Assembly (NCBI RefSeq): GCF_000758525.1
Contig: NZ_CP009241.1
Location: 7,297,501-7,361,500, forward strand
Direction of reading: 5' to 3'
Source of the DNA: Paenibacillus sp. FSL H7-0357
Lineage (GTDB): Bacteria; Bacillota; Bacilli; Paenibacillales; Paenibacillaceae
DNA length: 64,000 nt
The translations under genes were made by a program, and so were the position numbers. A model generated the notes under the pieces. That model did not search any database and was not told the DNA's origin. It saw only the letters and a list, made by a program, of their open reading frames with translations. Positions 53,063 through 61,210 of this stretch are shown in pieces (the first letter of the stretch is position 1; each line of letters begins with the position of its first letter).

Positions 53063-53383
53063 ATGAGCAATCTTGGAGTATGGGAACCGGCGGAGCCGGG
53101 CGTCAAACGCTGCATCCTGAATGCGGCAGCCAGTCTGATGATGATGGAGGTTCATTTCGAAGAGGGAGCCGAGGGCTATGAGCACAGCCATCCGCATGAG
53201 CAGATGAGTTACTGTCTGCGTGGAAGCTTTGTGTTCCGCATTGATGGCAAGGAGTACTGCATAGGAGCAGGCCAGAGCATTGCCATACCGGGAAATGCCA
53301 AACATGGCGTGACTGCACTGGAGGCAGATTCAGCGCTGCTCGATGTCTTCACTCCTATCCGTGAGGATCTGCTTAAGCGCTAG
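53063..53383 (+). CDS. kdgF: KdgF-like cupin (unsaturated uronate linearisation)
   Basis: A 106-residue single-domain cupin beginning MSNLGVWEPAEPGVKRCIL. Metal ligands are apparent in HSHPHEQMSYCLRG (His41/43/45, Gln47) and His81 in AKHGVTA. KdgF converts 4,5-unsaturated galacturonate or mannuronate/guluronate monomers, the products of lyases, to linear ketonised sugars that enter the KDG route. Size, the HPHEQ motif and the position behind a lyase gene all agree. AGGAGG precedes the ATG. Confidence 0.85.
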   Translation: MSNLGVWEPAEPGVKRCILNAAASLMMMEVHFEEGAEGYEHSHPHEQMSYCLRGSFVFRIDGKEYCIGAGQSIAIPGNAKHGVTALEADSALLDVFTPIREDLLKR

Positions 53384-53421
53384 GTTGCAACCATTGGATC
53401 TGCGGCAAATTACACCTAAAT

Positions 53422-53459
53422 AAACCACGCCTGTCCGGCTGCCCGGACAGGCGTGGTTT
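53422..53459. terminator. Bidirectional terminator between kdgF-like gene and hxlB
   Basis: Perfect 17-pair stem AAACCACGCCTGTCCGG / CCGGACAGGCGTGGTTT, with T residues after it; it lies between converging genes. Confidence 0.9.
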
Positions 53460-53462
53460 GTT

Positions 53463-54020
53463 TTATTCCAAGTTGGCATGCTTGCCGAACATCTGCGTAG
53501 TGGTCTGGCCGGTCTGCTCCATCATCCGCAAAATCACAGCATCATAGAAGACGAGCAGGGTCTGTTCAAACAAGGAGGCCATAGGCTGGATGGTGGCGCG
53601 CTCTCCGCCGTTCTGTTCCTTCGGAGAGCCCGGCAGCTTCACTGTATAATCAGCCAGCTTACCGATCGTCGACTCCGGCGCAATGGTCACAGCGGCAACC
53701 GCCGCGCCAAGCGCCTTGGCTTTCTCCGCCATCGCGAGCAGACTCTTCGTTTCACCCGATCCCGAACCAAGCACCAGAACATCGCCCGCTTCGATTCCCG
53801 GCGTCACAGTCTCGCCGACTACATAGGCCTCTTTGCCGGCATGCATCAGCCGCATAGCAAAGGCCCGGCCCATCAGCCCCGACCGGCCCGCCCCGGCGAC
53901 GAATACCTTGCCGGAGCGCAGCAGCAGCGCTGCAAATTCCTCAGCTTCTGCTGCATCAAGCTGCGCTGCCGAGCGCTGCAGCTCCTTCACTATTTCCTGT
54001 GCGTAGCTAACGGTATCCAT
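53463..54020 (-). CDS. hxlB: 6-phospho-3-hexuloisomerase
   Basis: A 185-residue SIS-domain isomerase. VFVAGAGRSGLMGRAFAMRLMHAG and LVLGSGSGETKSLL are the sugar-phosphate binding loops typical of PHI. It turns 3-hexulose 6-phosphate into fructose 6-phosphate, the second step of the ribulose monophosphate route that fixes formaldehyde. It starts seven bases after hxlA ends. Confidence 0.93.
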   Translation of the reverse strand: MDTVSYAQEIVKELQRSAAQLDAAEAEEFAALLLRSGKVFVAGAGRSGLMGRAFAMRLMHAGKEAYVVGETVTPGIEAGDVLVLGSGSGETKSLLAMAEKAKALGAAVAAVTIAPESTIGKLADYTVKLPGSPKEQNGGERATIQPMASLFEQTLLVFYDAVILRMMEQTGQTTTQMFGKHANLE

Positions 54021-54027
54021 ACGAGCC

Positions 54028-54660
54028 TTAGGCCTGGCTCACAAGGCGTTTCATTTCTGCCGCCGCTGCCTTCTGGTCACTTTCACCGGTGATGCCGCCG
54101 CCAACGATAACGAGGTCAGGTCCAGCTGCAATGACTTCCGGCAGTGTGCTCAGCTTAATCCCCCCGGCAATCGCAGTTTTAGCCCGCTTCACTACGCTCT
54201 TGATCGCATGGAGATCGGCGAAGGAATTTTTGCCTTCGGCCTGATGATCATAACCGGAGTGTACACACACATAATCCACACCCAGTGCGTCCACTTCAGC
54301 GGCTCTTGCCTTGATATCCTTGACGTTGATCAGGTCAACCAGAATCTCTTTATTCGTCTTCTTGGCTTCCTCAACGGCACCTCTAATCGTCGAATCATCG
54401 GAAACACCCAGCACGGTAACGATATCCGCACCCGCCTCCACGGCCTTCATCACTTCATAACCGCCTGCATCCATAATTTTCAGATCAGCCAGTACGGTCA
54501 GCGCCGGGAAAGCTTCTTTAATGGCCTTCACCGCGTGCAATCCTTCATTAATAACAATCGGTGTGCCGATTTCCACAACATCAATAAATTCGGCCACCTC
54601 CGAGACGATTTCCTTGGCTCCGGCGATATCCACAAGATCTAATGCTAATTGTAGCTTCAT
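54028..54660 (-). CDS. hxlA: 3-hexulose-6-phosphate synthase
   Basis: A 210-residue TIM barrel of the orotidine-decarboxylase superfamily. Asp8 in LALDLVD, Glu30 in VVEIGTP and the DxKxxD motif (Asp59, Lys61, Asp64 in ADLKIMDAG) are present. It condenses formaldehyde with ribulose 5-phosphate to 3-hexulose 6-phosphate. The ATG at 54660 has GAGGAG nine bases upstream. With hxlB it detoxifies formaldehyde, or in reverse can supply ribulose 5-phosphate. Unlike in B. subtilis, no hxlR activator is adjacent. Confidence 0.94.
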   Translation of the reverse strand: MKLQLALDLVDIAGAKEIVSEVAEFIDVVEIGTPIVINEGLHAVKAIKEAFPALTVLADLKIMDAGGYEVMKAVEAGADIVTVLGVSDDSTIRGAVEEAKKTNKEILVDLINVKDIKARAAEVDALGVDYVCVHSGYDHQAEGKNSFADLHAIKSVVKRAKTAIAGGIKLSTLPEVIAAGPDLVIVGGGITGESDQKAAAAEMKRLVSQA

Positions 54661-54677
54661 ATGATAAATCTCCTCTT

Positions 54678-54709
54678 TAGTGTATTTTTGTAAGTGTTGC
54701 ACTAAGTGT
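54678..54709 (-). promoter_or_regulatory. Clustered TAAGTGT-type repeats before hxlA
   Basis: TAGTGTA (54678), TAAGTGT (54691) and TAAGTGT (54703) recur at 12-13-base intervals, and TAAGTGTTGCACTAA (54691-54705) is a near-dyad. The position just before the hxlA ribosome site suggests a regulator site. Not otherwise supported. Confidence 0.35.
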
Positions 54710-54940
54710 AAGTTCATACAGCCCAAAAGGGAAGTAGGCACTTTATTGTGATGTAGTTACCTGGAGGATACTATTGTGCTGCGCAGAGGCTTAAATGATG
54801 CCAATCTTGAAAGAAATTCATCCAATTTTTCATTATTTTCGTAAAAATACTGCATTTTCATAAAAGCTGTGCTAACATACATTTTGTTTGGGACTAAAGC
54901 ATTTACATTAGTACGGGCAATAAAAATAAGAAGGTGTATT

Positions 54941-56326
54941 ATGGAGCAAGAAAAACATCAAGAGTTCAACCTGATTAAGCTGACCTGGCCGATTTTCCTG
55001 GAGCTATTCCTGTTCATGCTCATGGGCAGCGTCGATACATTTATGATCAGTTCAGTATCGGACGATGCCGTATCCGGCGTGGGTGCAGCGAATCAGATTA
55101 TAGCTATAGCTATTCTAGTACTCAGTGTAATCGGAAACGGCGCAGCCATCGTCGTCTCCCAATATCTCGGTTCGAAGAAACCGCAGGAAGCGGCTAATGT
55201 AACCGGAAATGCAATTACGCTCAATCTGGCCGTAGGCCTCATTCTAAGCGCAGTTCTGCTGCTGTTCGGCGGAAGCCTGCTGACTGCGTTGAATGTGCAG
55301 GGCGATATCCTCGTCTATGCCAGAATGTATATGAACATTGTCGGAGGCGGTATTTTTCTGCAGGCGCTGCTTAACGCGCTGGCGACCACAATCCGCACGC
55401 ACGGCTTCACGAAGCAGACGATGATGGTCTCCCTGCTCATGAATATCATTCATGTGGCCGGCAACTACATTCTGATCTTCGGGCATTTCGGCTTGCCTGC
55501 AATGGGAGTACAGGGTGCGGCCATTTCCACAGTGCTGAGCCGGCTGATCACGCTGGTACTATTCTTCCTGCTGCTGTACCGGATCGTGGAGGTAAGGGTC
55601 AAATGGACCTATTACATCCACCTCTCCAAAAAGTACGTGCTGCAGATTCTCAAAATCGGCATTCCGTCTGCTTTTGAATCCATTACCTATCAATCCTGCC
55701 AGCTGGTATTTACGCTGTATATTACGTATTTGGGCGCTGAAGCGATGGCCACACGCCAATACGCGCTGAATATCTCGAGTTATATTTTCTTGTTCAGCGT
55801 CGCAGTATCCATGGGCACCTCGATCATTGTTGGACATTTGGTCGGTGCAAAACGCCCCGAGGAAGCCTATTCGCGGGTATTCTCCAGTGTGAAGTGGGCT
55901 CTGCTTGTCACCGTAATTATGGATGTCATTGTTATCGCCTTCCGTGTGCCGCTGTTCGGACTTTTCACCGACAATGAGAGCATTGTCCGGATGGGTGCCC
56001 AGGTCATCCTGCTCAGCTTCTTCCTGGAGACGGGACGCACCTGCAACCTGGTGATCATTAACTCTCTGCGGGCCTCGGGCGACGCTAAGTTCCCTGTTTA
56101 TATGGGGCTGATCTCCATGGTCTGCATGAGTCTGCCGCTTGGCTATTTTCTGGTGTTCACGCTTGATCTCGGCCTGGCCGGGGTATGGCTGGCCACCGCT
56201 TTTGACGAATGGGTAAGAGCCGTGATTATGTATTTCCGCTGGAAGAGCAGAGCCTGGGAGAAACACGGGCTGATCCAGCATGATGCAGAGACACCGGTTA
56301 CCCCCTCCCCTGCTGCAGCACATTAA
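54941..56326 (+). CDS. MATE-family efflux transporter
   Basis: A 461-residue, twelve-helix multidrug and toxin extrusion protein. LIKLTWPIFLELFLFMLMGSVDTFMIS is the conserved start of the MATE fold, and the second half starts near IGIPSAFESITYQSCQ. It resembles the DinF/YeeO-NorM types of Bacillota. The ATG at 54941 has AGAAGGTG upstream. Divergent from hxlAB; ends at its own terminator. Confidence 0.9.
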   Translation: MEQEKHQEFNLIKLTWPIFLELFLFMLMGSVDTFMISSVSDDAVSGVGAANQIIAIAILVLSVIGNGAAIVVSQYLGSKKPQEAANVTGNAITLNLAVGLILSAVLLLFGGSLLTALNVQGDILVYARMYMNIVGGGIFLQALLNALATTIRTHGFTKQTMMVSLLMNIIHVAGNYILIFGHFGLPAMGVQGAAISTVLSRLITLVLFFLLLYRIVEVRVKWTYYIHLSKKYVLQILKIGIPSAFESITYQSCQLVFTLYITYLGAEAMATRQYALNISSYIFLFSVAVSMGTSIIVGHLVGAKRPEEAYSRVFSSVKWALLVTVIMDVIVIAFRVPLFGLFTDNESIVRMGAQVILLSFFLETGRTCNLVIINSLRASGDAKFPVYMGLISMVCMSLPLGYFLVFTLDLGLAGVWLATAFDEWVRAVIMYFRWKSRAWEKHGLIQHDAETPVTPSPAAAH

Positions 56327-56361
56327 GTATTCCGCAAGATGAAACAGCTTATATCTTGAAG

Positions 56362-56408
56362 AAGGCGGTTCGCCAAGGTCTTTTCGACCTGACGAACCGC
56401 CTTTTTTC
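56362..56408 (+). terminator. Terminator of the MATE gene
   Basis: AAGGCGGTTCG pairs with CGAACCGCCTT around an inner AGGTC/GACCT stem; a run of six T follows. Confidence 0.9.
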
Positions 56409-56455
56409 ATTTATAATGATTCCATAAAAATACATAACAGGAGACGAGGCCGCAT

Positions 56456-57061
56456 ATGACCACACATTCACCGAAAGAAAGTGAAATTGAACATTTCAAT
56501 GCCCTGGCCGCCGGGTGGAACAACAGCGAAGAAGCCGTTGCACTGGCACAGAAGGTTGTCCAAGCTCTGGGCATAAAAGCAGGGCAGAGCCTGCTGGACG
56601 TAGCTTCCGGCACCGGTGTCATACCCGCTGCGCTGCACAAGCTCGGTATCCGCCCAGGCCGCTATCTGGCCCTCGACATCTCAAGTGCGATGCTGGAAGC
56701 GCTGCGGGAAGGCTATCCTGAAGCAGAGACGCAGTGTGTTGACTTCGAAGATCCCTTCACTTGCGAATCCGGCTTTGATTATGTGCTGATCTATAACAGC
56801 ATTCCCCATTTCGTAAATCTGGAGATGCTGTTCGTCAACGCGGAGCGCAGTCTGAATCCCGGCGGTACATTTATGATTGCCCATTCCAGGACCAGGCAGG
56901 GACTTAAAGAGCATCATGCGCGGATTGGCTACAGCAGCATACGTGAACCGATTCCTCCGGATCAGGAACTGATAGAGCTGGCTGGCCAGCATGGTTTTGA
57001 CGGGATTACGATTGAGGATGAAGAATTATACCGCTTCTCCTGCACACGCGTCAGCCTTTAA
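56456..57061 (+). CDS. Class I SAM-dependent methyltransferase
   Basis: A 201-residue methyltransferase with motif I LLDVASGTGVIPAAL, acidic loop ALDISSAML and DYVLIYNSIPHF as motif IV. It belongs to the Methyltransf_11/25 type; the substrate is unknown. GAGG precedes the ATG by six bases. The last 11 bases overlap the 3' end of the convergent permease gene, so no terminator separates them. Confidence 0.82.
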   Translation: MTTHSPKESEIEHFNALAAGWNNSEEAVALAQKVVQALGIKAGQSLLDVASGTGVIPAALHKLGIRPGRYLALDISSAMLEALREGYPEAETQCVDFEDPFTCESGFDYVLIYNSIPHFVNLEMLFVNAERSLNPGGTFMIAHSRTRQGLKEHHARIGYSSIREPIPPDQELIELAGQHGFDGITIEDEELYRFSCTRVSL

Positions 57062-57935
57062 CAGAACCGGCGGCAATGCCCTCGACTATCCGTTCACTCA
57101 TAATCAGGAACACCAGCAGAATCGGCAGAATGCTGATCATCAGCGTGGCACCGATCGCCCCCCAGTCTGTAGTATACTGGCCGATAAAATTCTGGACCCC
57201 TACGGTTAGCGTCTTGTATTTATCAGAGCTGATGAATGTGTTGACGAAGATGAACTCGTTCCAGTTGTAGATCATATTGATAATGGCTGTTGTCGCCAGC
57301 ACGGACGAAGTCATCGGCAGCACAATCTTAAAGAACATTCTGTTCACCGAGCAACCGTCAATAATTGCCGCCTCCTCCACTTCCTTCGGCAGCGCATAGT
57401 AGAAGCCAAGCAGAATCATAATCGTTGTGGGCAGGTTGAACGCCACATACGACAGAATGATCGACAGCGGATTATCCGTTAAATGCAGCTTCAGAAACAT
57501 ACTGAACAGCGGAATCAATGTGGAATGGACAGGGATCATCAGCCCGACCATAAACAGGCCCAGTACCAGTGATCTGCCCTTCCAGATCATGCGGGTCACG
57601 GCAAAGGTGACGAAGCTGGCCAGCAACACCGTAAGCACCAGTGCAACCGCCGTGATCCAGACGCTGTTCAGAAAATACTGTCCTATATTTCCGTTGACCC
57701 ATACATTTTCATAATTGCTCCAGTGCGGATGCGCCGGAATGGCGAATGGAGCCATGTTGAATACTTCCTGATTGTTCTTCAGTGAGAAAATGAGCAGCCA
57801 GACTAGCGGCAGCACCTGGATCACAGCTACGGCGATAAGGGCGAGGTACATAACGCCATAACCGGTTCTGTGCAAGAGCGGTACCCCGCTGCGCTGCCGA
57901 ATCGGCGGGTAGCCCGCAGCGGCTTGAGTTCTCAT
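57051..57935 (-). CDS. Carbohydrate ABC transporter permease (MalG type), second cluster
   Basis: A 294-residue permease with six helices and the EAA loop EVEEAAIIDGCSVNRMFFKIVLPMT. AGGAGGA precedes the ATG. Last gene of the operon kinase, regulator, binding protein, permease, permease. No ATPase is encoded here, so a shared MsmX/UgpC-type ATPase is required. Confidence 0.92.
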   Translation of the reverse strand: MRTQAAAGYPPIRQRSGVPLLHRTGYGVMYLALIAVAVIQVLPLVWLLIFSLKNNQEVFNMAPFAIPAHPHWSNYENVWVNGNIGQYFLNSVWITAVALVLTVLLASFVTFAVTRMIWKGRSLVLGLFMVGLMIPVHSTLIPLFSMFLKLHLTDNPLSIILSYVAFNLPTTIMILLGFYYALPKEVEEAAIIDGCSVNRMFFKIVLPMTSSVLATTAIINMIYNWNEFIFVNTFISSDKYKTLTVGVQNFIGQYTTDWGAIGATLMISILPILLVFLIMSERIVEGIAAGSVKG

Positions 57936-57966
57936 GATAGGCTCCTCCTTTCAAGGCGGGCAATAT

Positions 57967-58848
57967 TTAAGAATACTGGATCGTATCTTTCGAAGCAGTC
58001 GCCTTACGGATCAGATAAGTGGCCACCAGACAGATCAGCAGCAGGAAGAACCCGACCGCGCTGCCATATCCGAAGTCAAAGCTGCGGAAGGCCTTGTGAT
58101 ACATATAAGATGCCATAACTTCACTAGCCCCGTTCGGTCCCCCGTCAGTCATGACATAAATGAGATCAAAATATTTCAGCGACCCCACCACCGACAGCAC
58201 CACCGTCACCTTAATCACCTCACTGATCAGCGGCAGCTTGATCCGGGTGGCGATCTGCCAAGGATTGGCCCCGTCTATCCGCGCGGCTTCCATCAGCGAT
58301 TCGGGAATGTTCTTTAAGGCAGCATAATAAATCAGAATATAAAAACCGGCATATTGCCAAATAATCGGGATAAACAATGCAATCAGCACGATCGAGGGCT
58401 CAGCCAGCCAGGACGGCGGATTGTCGACCCCGAGAGAAGTCAGCAGGCTGTTCAGCACACCATTGGTGGGATGATAGATCTTCATCCACAACTGCGCGAT
58501 GGCTACGGAAGACAGCAGCATGGGGATCAGGTAAATTTTGCGCAGCAGATTTGCGCCCTTGATTTTGCCGGATAAGACCAGAGCAATCCCTAGATAACCG
58601 ATGAGGCTGATGCCCGAGAACAAAGCAAGCAGCAGGGAATGCAGTGCACTTTGCCAGAAGGCATTGTCCCGCACCAGCTCCTTATAATTGTCCAGTCCGA
58701 TGAATACCATCTTGCCGATGCCGTCCCACTGGTTCAGTCCATAATAACCGGTCAGGACAATCGGAATATAAATAATGCCCATGATGAGCAGCAGGGAAGG
58801 CAGCACATACAGTGCGATCACCAGCTTGTTGGACATCACTTTCGCCAT
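57967..58848 (-). CDS. Carbohydrate ABC transporter permease (MalF type), second cluster
   Basis: A 293-residue permease (LYVLPSLLLIMGIIYIPIVLTGYYG; EAA loop SLMEAARIDGANPWQIATRIKLPLI). AGGAGGGA precedes the start. Forms the pore with the downstream permease. Confidence 0.92.
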   Translation of the reverse strand: MAKVMSNKLVIALYVLPSLLLIMGIIYIPIVLTGYYGLNQWDGIGKMVFIGLDNYKELVRDNAFWQSALHSLLLALFSGISLIGYLGIALVLSGKIKGANLLRKIYLIPMLLSSVAIAQLWMKIYHPTNGVLNSLLTSLGVDNPPSWLAEPSIVLIALFIPIIWQYAGFYILIYYAALKNIPESLMEAARIDGANPWQIATRIKLPLISEVIKVTVVLSVVGSLKYFDLIYVMTDGGPNGASEVMASYMYHKAFRSFDFGYGSAVGFFLLLICLVATYLIRKATASKDTIQYS

Positions 58849-58941
58849 GGCGCAATCCCTCCTTTCCTTCCTGAAATACTCGTATTAAAGGGGGCGGAAG
58901 TCCCCGCAGCCAACCTGAGGCTTCCGCTTCACACTCTATTC

Positions 58942-60297
58942 TTAATTGCCTTTCTCTACAGCTTCTTTATGTTTGGCGGCGAATTGTTCGGGGGTTACCG
59001 CCTTGCCGAACAGCGCCTGAATCATATCCAGGTGGACTTGTGCAGCGCCCGGTTTCATTTGCACATCGGCAAACAGCGTGATGCTGCTGGCATTGTTCAG
59101 CTCATTCAGCAGATCTACATACAGCTGAGGCAAATTGCTGTTCGCTGTATCGACCTTGGTAGCCGGGATTACGCCGGCAGTGGTAACGGATTCTTCACCC
59201 CACTTGGAGACAAAGTACTCCACAAACGCTTTAGCCTCTTCCTTCACCTTGGAGGACTCGGCTACGAACAGGCCGACACCGGGACCGCCCACCCAGCTGT
59301 TGATGTTGCCCTTGCCGCCATCAACGGTCGGGAATTTGAAGAAGCCTACCTTGTCCTTGAATTCCTGCGGAATATCAGGGTTTGTCGTAAAGTTCGGAAG
59401 CTCCCAGGTACCCATCAGGTACATAGCCGCTTTTTCATTCATGAATTCGGACTTGCCTTCATCGTTGGACAAGCCGTTGACGCCCTTGTTGAAGGCGTTC
59501 ATGTCAACCAGAGTCTGCACTTCGGCTGCCGCCTTGATGAGGCCCGGATCATCGAAGGAGCCTGTACCGTTCGTAGCTTTCTTCAGCGTGTCACTGCCGG
59601 CAATCCGGTCGGCCAGATACATATACCACAGTGAACCGGTCCAGCGGTCTTTGTTGCCGAGGGCAATCGGCGCCACTCCATTATCGGACAGCGTTTTCAC
59701 AACTTGCTTGAATTCCTCATAGGTGGCCGGTACTTGCAGATTATGTTTGGCGAAGATGTCTTTGTTGTAGTAAATCGGTGAAATGTTCAGCTCAATCGGT
59801 AACGCGTAGGTTTTGCCGTCCACCGCATAGGCTTCCGTAGTCCCTGCGACGAATTTATCTTTCAGCTGTGCCCCGCCCAAGATATCATCCAGCGGAGCGA
59901 ACAAGCCGCCTTTTACATAAGGCTCCATGAAGCCTGCCGCCCATGTAATTCCGACATCGGGAAGCTCGTTGGAAGCGGACAGCACCTTGAGCTTATTCTT
60001 ATACTGCTCGTTCTCAAGCACCTCCTGCTTGATAGTAACGTTCGGATGCTCCTTCTGGTATTCGTCTATAATCTGTCCGACCAGTTTATTCTGCTGGGCT
60101 GAGCTGCCCGCTGGCCATAAATGCATCATGTTAATCGTGACTTTCTGCGCAGGAGCATCGGTAGCCGCTTCTGTGTTCCCCGCTCCCGCCTCGCTGCCAC
60201 CCGCGGCGTTATTATTCTTCGTCCCGCCGCAGCCTGAGAGAATCAGTGCCAGCGTAAAAGTCAAAAGCAGGCCTCTAGTCAACTTGTTCCTTGGCAT
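58942..60297 (-). CDS. Sugar ABC transporter substrate-binding lipoprotein, second cluster
   Basis: A 451-residue lipoprotein: signal with lipobox LSGCGG, then a family 1 solute-binding body (VTINMMHLWPAGSSAQQNK; LPIELNISPIYYNKDIFAKH; AAMYLMGTWELP). GGAGG lies eight bases before the ATG at 60297; the open frame extends upstream but without a ribosome site. The ligand is unknown, but family and context suggest an oligosaccharide. Confidence 0.92.
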   Translation of the reverse strand: MPRNKLTRGLLLTFTLALILSGCGGTKNNNAAGGSEAGAGNTEAATDAPAQKVTINMMHLWPAGSSAQQNKLVGQIIDEYQKEHPNVTIKQEVLENEQYKNKLKVLSASNELPDVGITWAAGFMEPYVKGGLFAPLDDILGGAQLKDKFVAGTTEAYAVDGKTYALPIELNISPIYYNKDIFAKHNLQVPATYEEFKQVVKTLSDNGVAPIALGNKDRWTGSLWYMYLADRIAGSDTLKKATNGTGSFDDPGLIKAAAEVQTLVDMNAFNKGVNGLSNDEGKSEFMNEKAAMYLMGTWELPNFTTNPDIPQEFKDKVGFFKFPTVDGGKGNINSWVGGPGVGLFVAESSKVKEEAKAFVEYFVSKWGEESVTTAGVIPATKVDTANSNLPQLYVDLLNELNNASSITLFADVQMKPGAAQVHLDMIQALFGKAVTPEQFAAKHKEAVEKGN

Positions 60298-60332
60298 TGC
60301 TATAACCTCCATTTTTTCAGTTGTGCGGATTC

Positions 60333-60357
60333 TGTAACCGCTCTCAAACAAATTTTA
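60333..60357 (-). promoter_or_regulatory. cre box and -10 of the second binding-protein gene
   Basis: TGTAACCGCTCTCA (60333-60346) matches the strict CcpA consensus TGWAANCGNTNWCA at every position. A -10-like TAAAAT (60357-60352, minus strand) places the transcription start at the edge of this box. Catabolite repression of uptake is the likely meaning. Confidence 0.75.
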
Positions 60358-60409
60358 ACATTTCAACCAGAGGTTTATAAGATCACACTCATTGGCAAAA
60401 CTTCCACTT

Positions 60410-61210
60410 TTATTGGATTTCCGTCTGCTTATCCCCCATCTGCTGGCGGTAGCGGCTTGGGCTCATGCCTTCAAGGGATTTGAATACCTTGATAAAATAT
60501 TTGTCCGTGCGGTAGCCTACACGCTCGCCGATCTCCCCGATGGACATTCGCGTCTGCAGCAGCATTTCCTTGGCCCGCTGAACCCTCAGCCGCGACACAT
60601 ATTCGCTGAAGGGAACCCCCGTCTGTTCCTTGAACAGCACACTGAAGTAACTCGCGTTCAGGTGGATCAGCCCGGCCACCTCAGCCATGCTCAGCTGCTC
60701 TTGCAGATGCTGCTCCACGTACACAAGCGCTTCTTTCACCGGCTCTCCCATGCCGCTGCGCTCCGGATCCATCTCCAGCAGTTTGTGGTCAACCAGCTTC
60801 TCCAGCTTCTCACGCCGCTGCTCCTCTTCCCCGCGCTTCAGGGCAGCTTCAACCACCTGCAGCAGTTCACCCTTGTCCAGCGGCTTGAGCAGATAATTGA
60901 CTGCCCCCAGCTGCAGTGCCTGCTGCACATATTCAAATTCAGCATAGCCGGAAATGACGATCACCACCGGCTTACGCGTCTGCCCCTCCAGCGAGCGGAT
61001 CAGATCCAGACCGCTGACCTCCGGCATCCGGACATCGGTTATCAGCAGATGGACCCGCCCGCGTAGCAGCCGTTCACGGGCTTCAATCCCATTATCTGCG
61101 GTTTCCACGGTGTATCTCCCTGCTGCCCATACTTCCAGTGTCTGCTTAATGCCCTGCCGGGTCCGCGGCTCATCGTCCACGACCAGAATCATTTTGTTGC
61201 CCAGGCTCAT
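60410..61210 (-). CDS. AraC-type response regulator, second cluster
   Basis: A 266-residue regulator: receiver domain (VVDDEP, Asp59 in LLITDVRMPE, Lys in LLKPLDKG) joined to an AraC double helix-turn-helix (IGERVGYRTDKYFIKVFKSLEGMSPSRYR). The middle region of the long YesN type is missing. Start at the ATG 61210 with GGGGGA upstream, 41 bases inside the kinase gene. Confidence 0.92.
   Translation of the reverse strand: MSLGNKMILVVDDEPRTRQGIKQTLEVWAAGRYTVETADNGIEARERLLRGRVHLLITDVRMPEVSGLDLIRSLEGQTRKPVVIVISGYAEFEYVQQALQLGAVNYLLKPLDKGELLQVVEAALKRGEEEQRREKLEKLVDHKLLEMDPERSGMGEPVKEALVYVEQHLQEQLSMAEVAGLIHLNASYFSVLFKEQTGVPFSEYVSRLRVQRAKEMLLQTRMSIGEIGERVGYRTDKYFIKVFKSLEGMSPSRYRQQMGDKQTEIQ

Noticed and set aside
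58639..59634. A 331-codon plus-strand frame over the second permease/binding-protein genes
   Set aside because: Runs antisense across two genes with firm family assignments.
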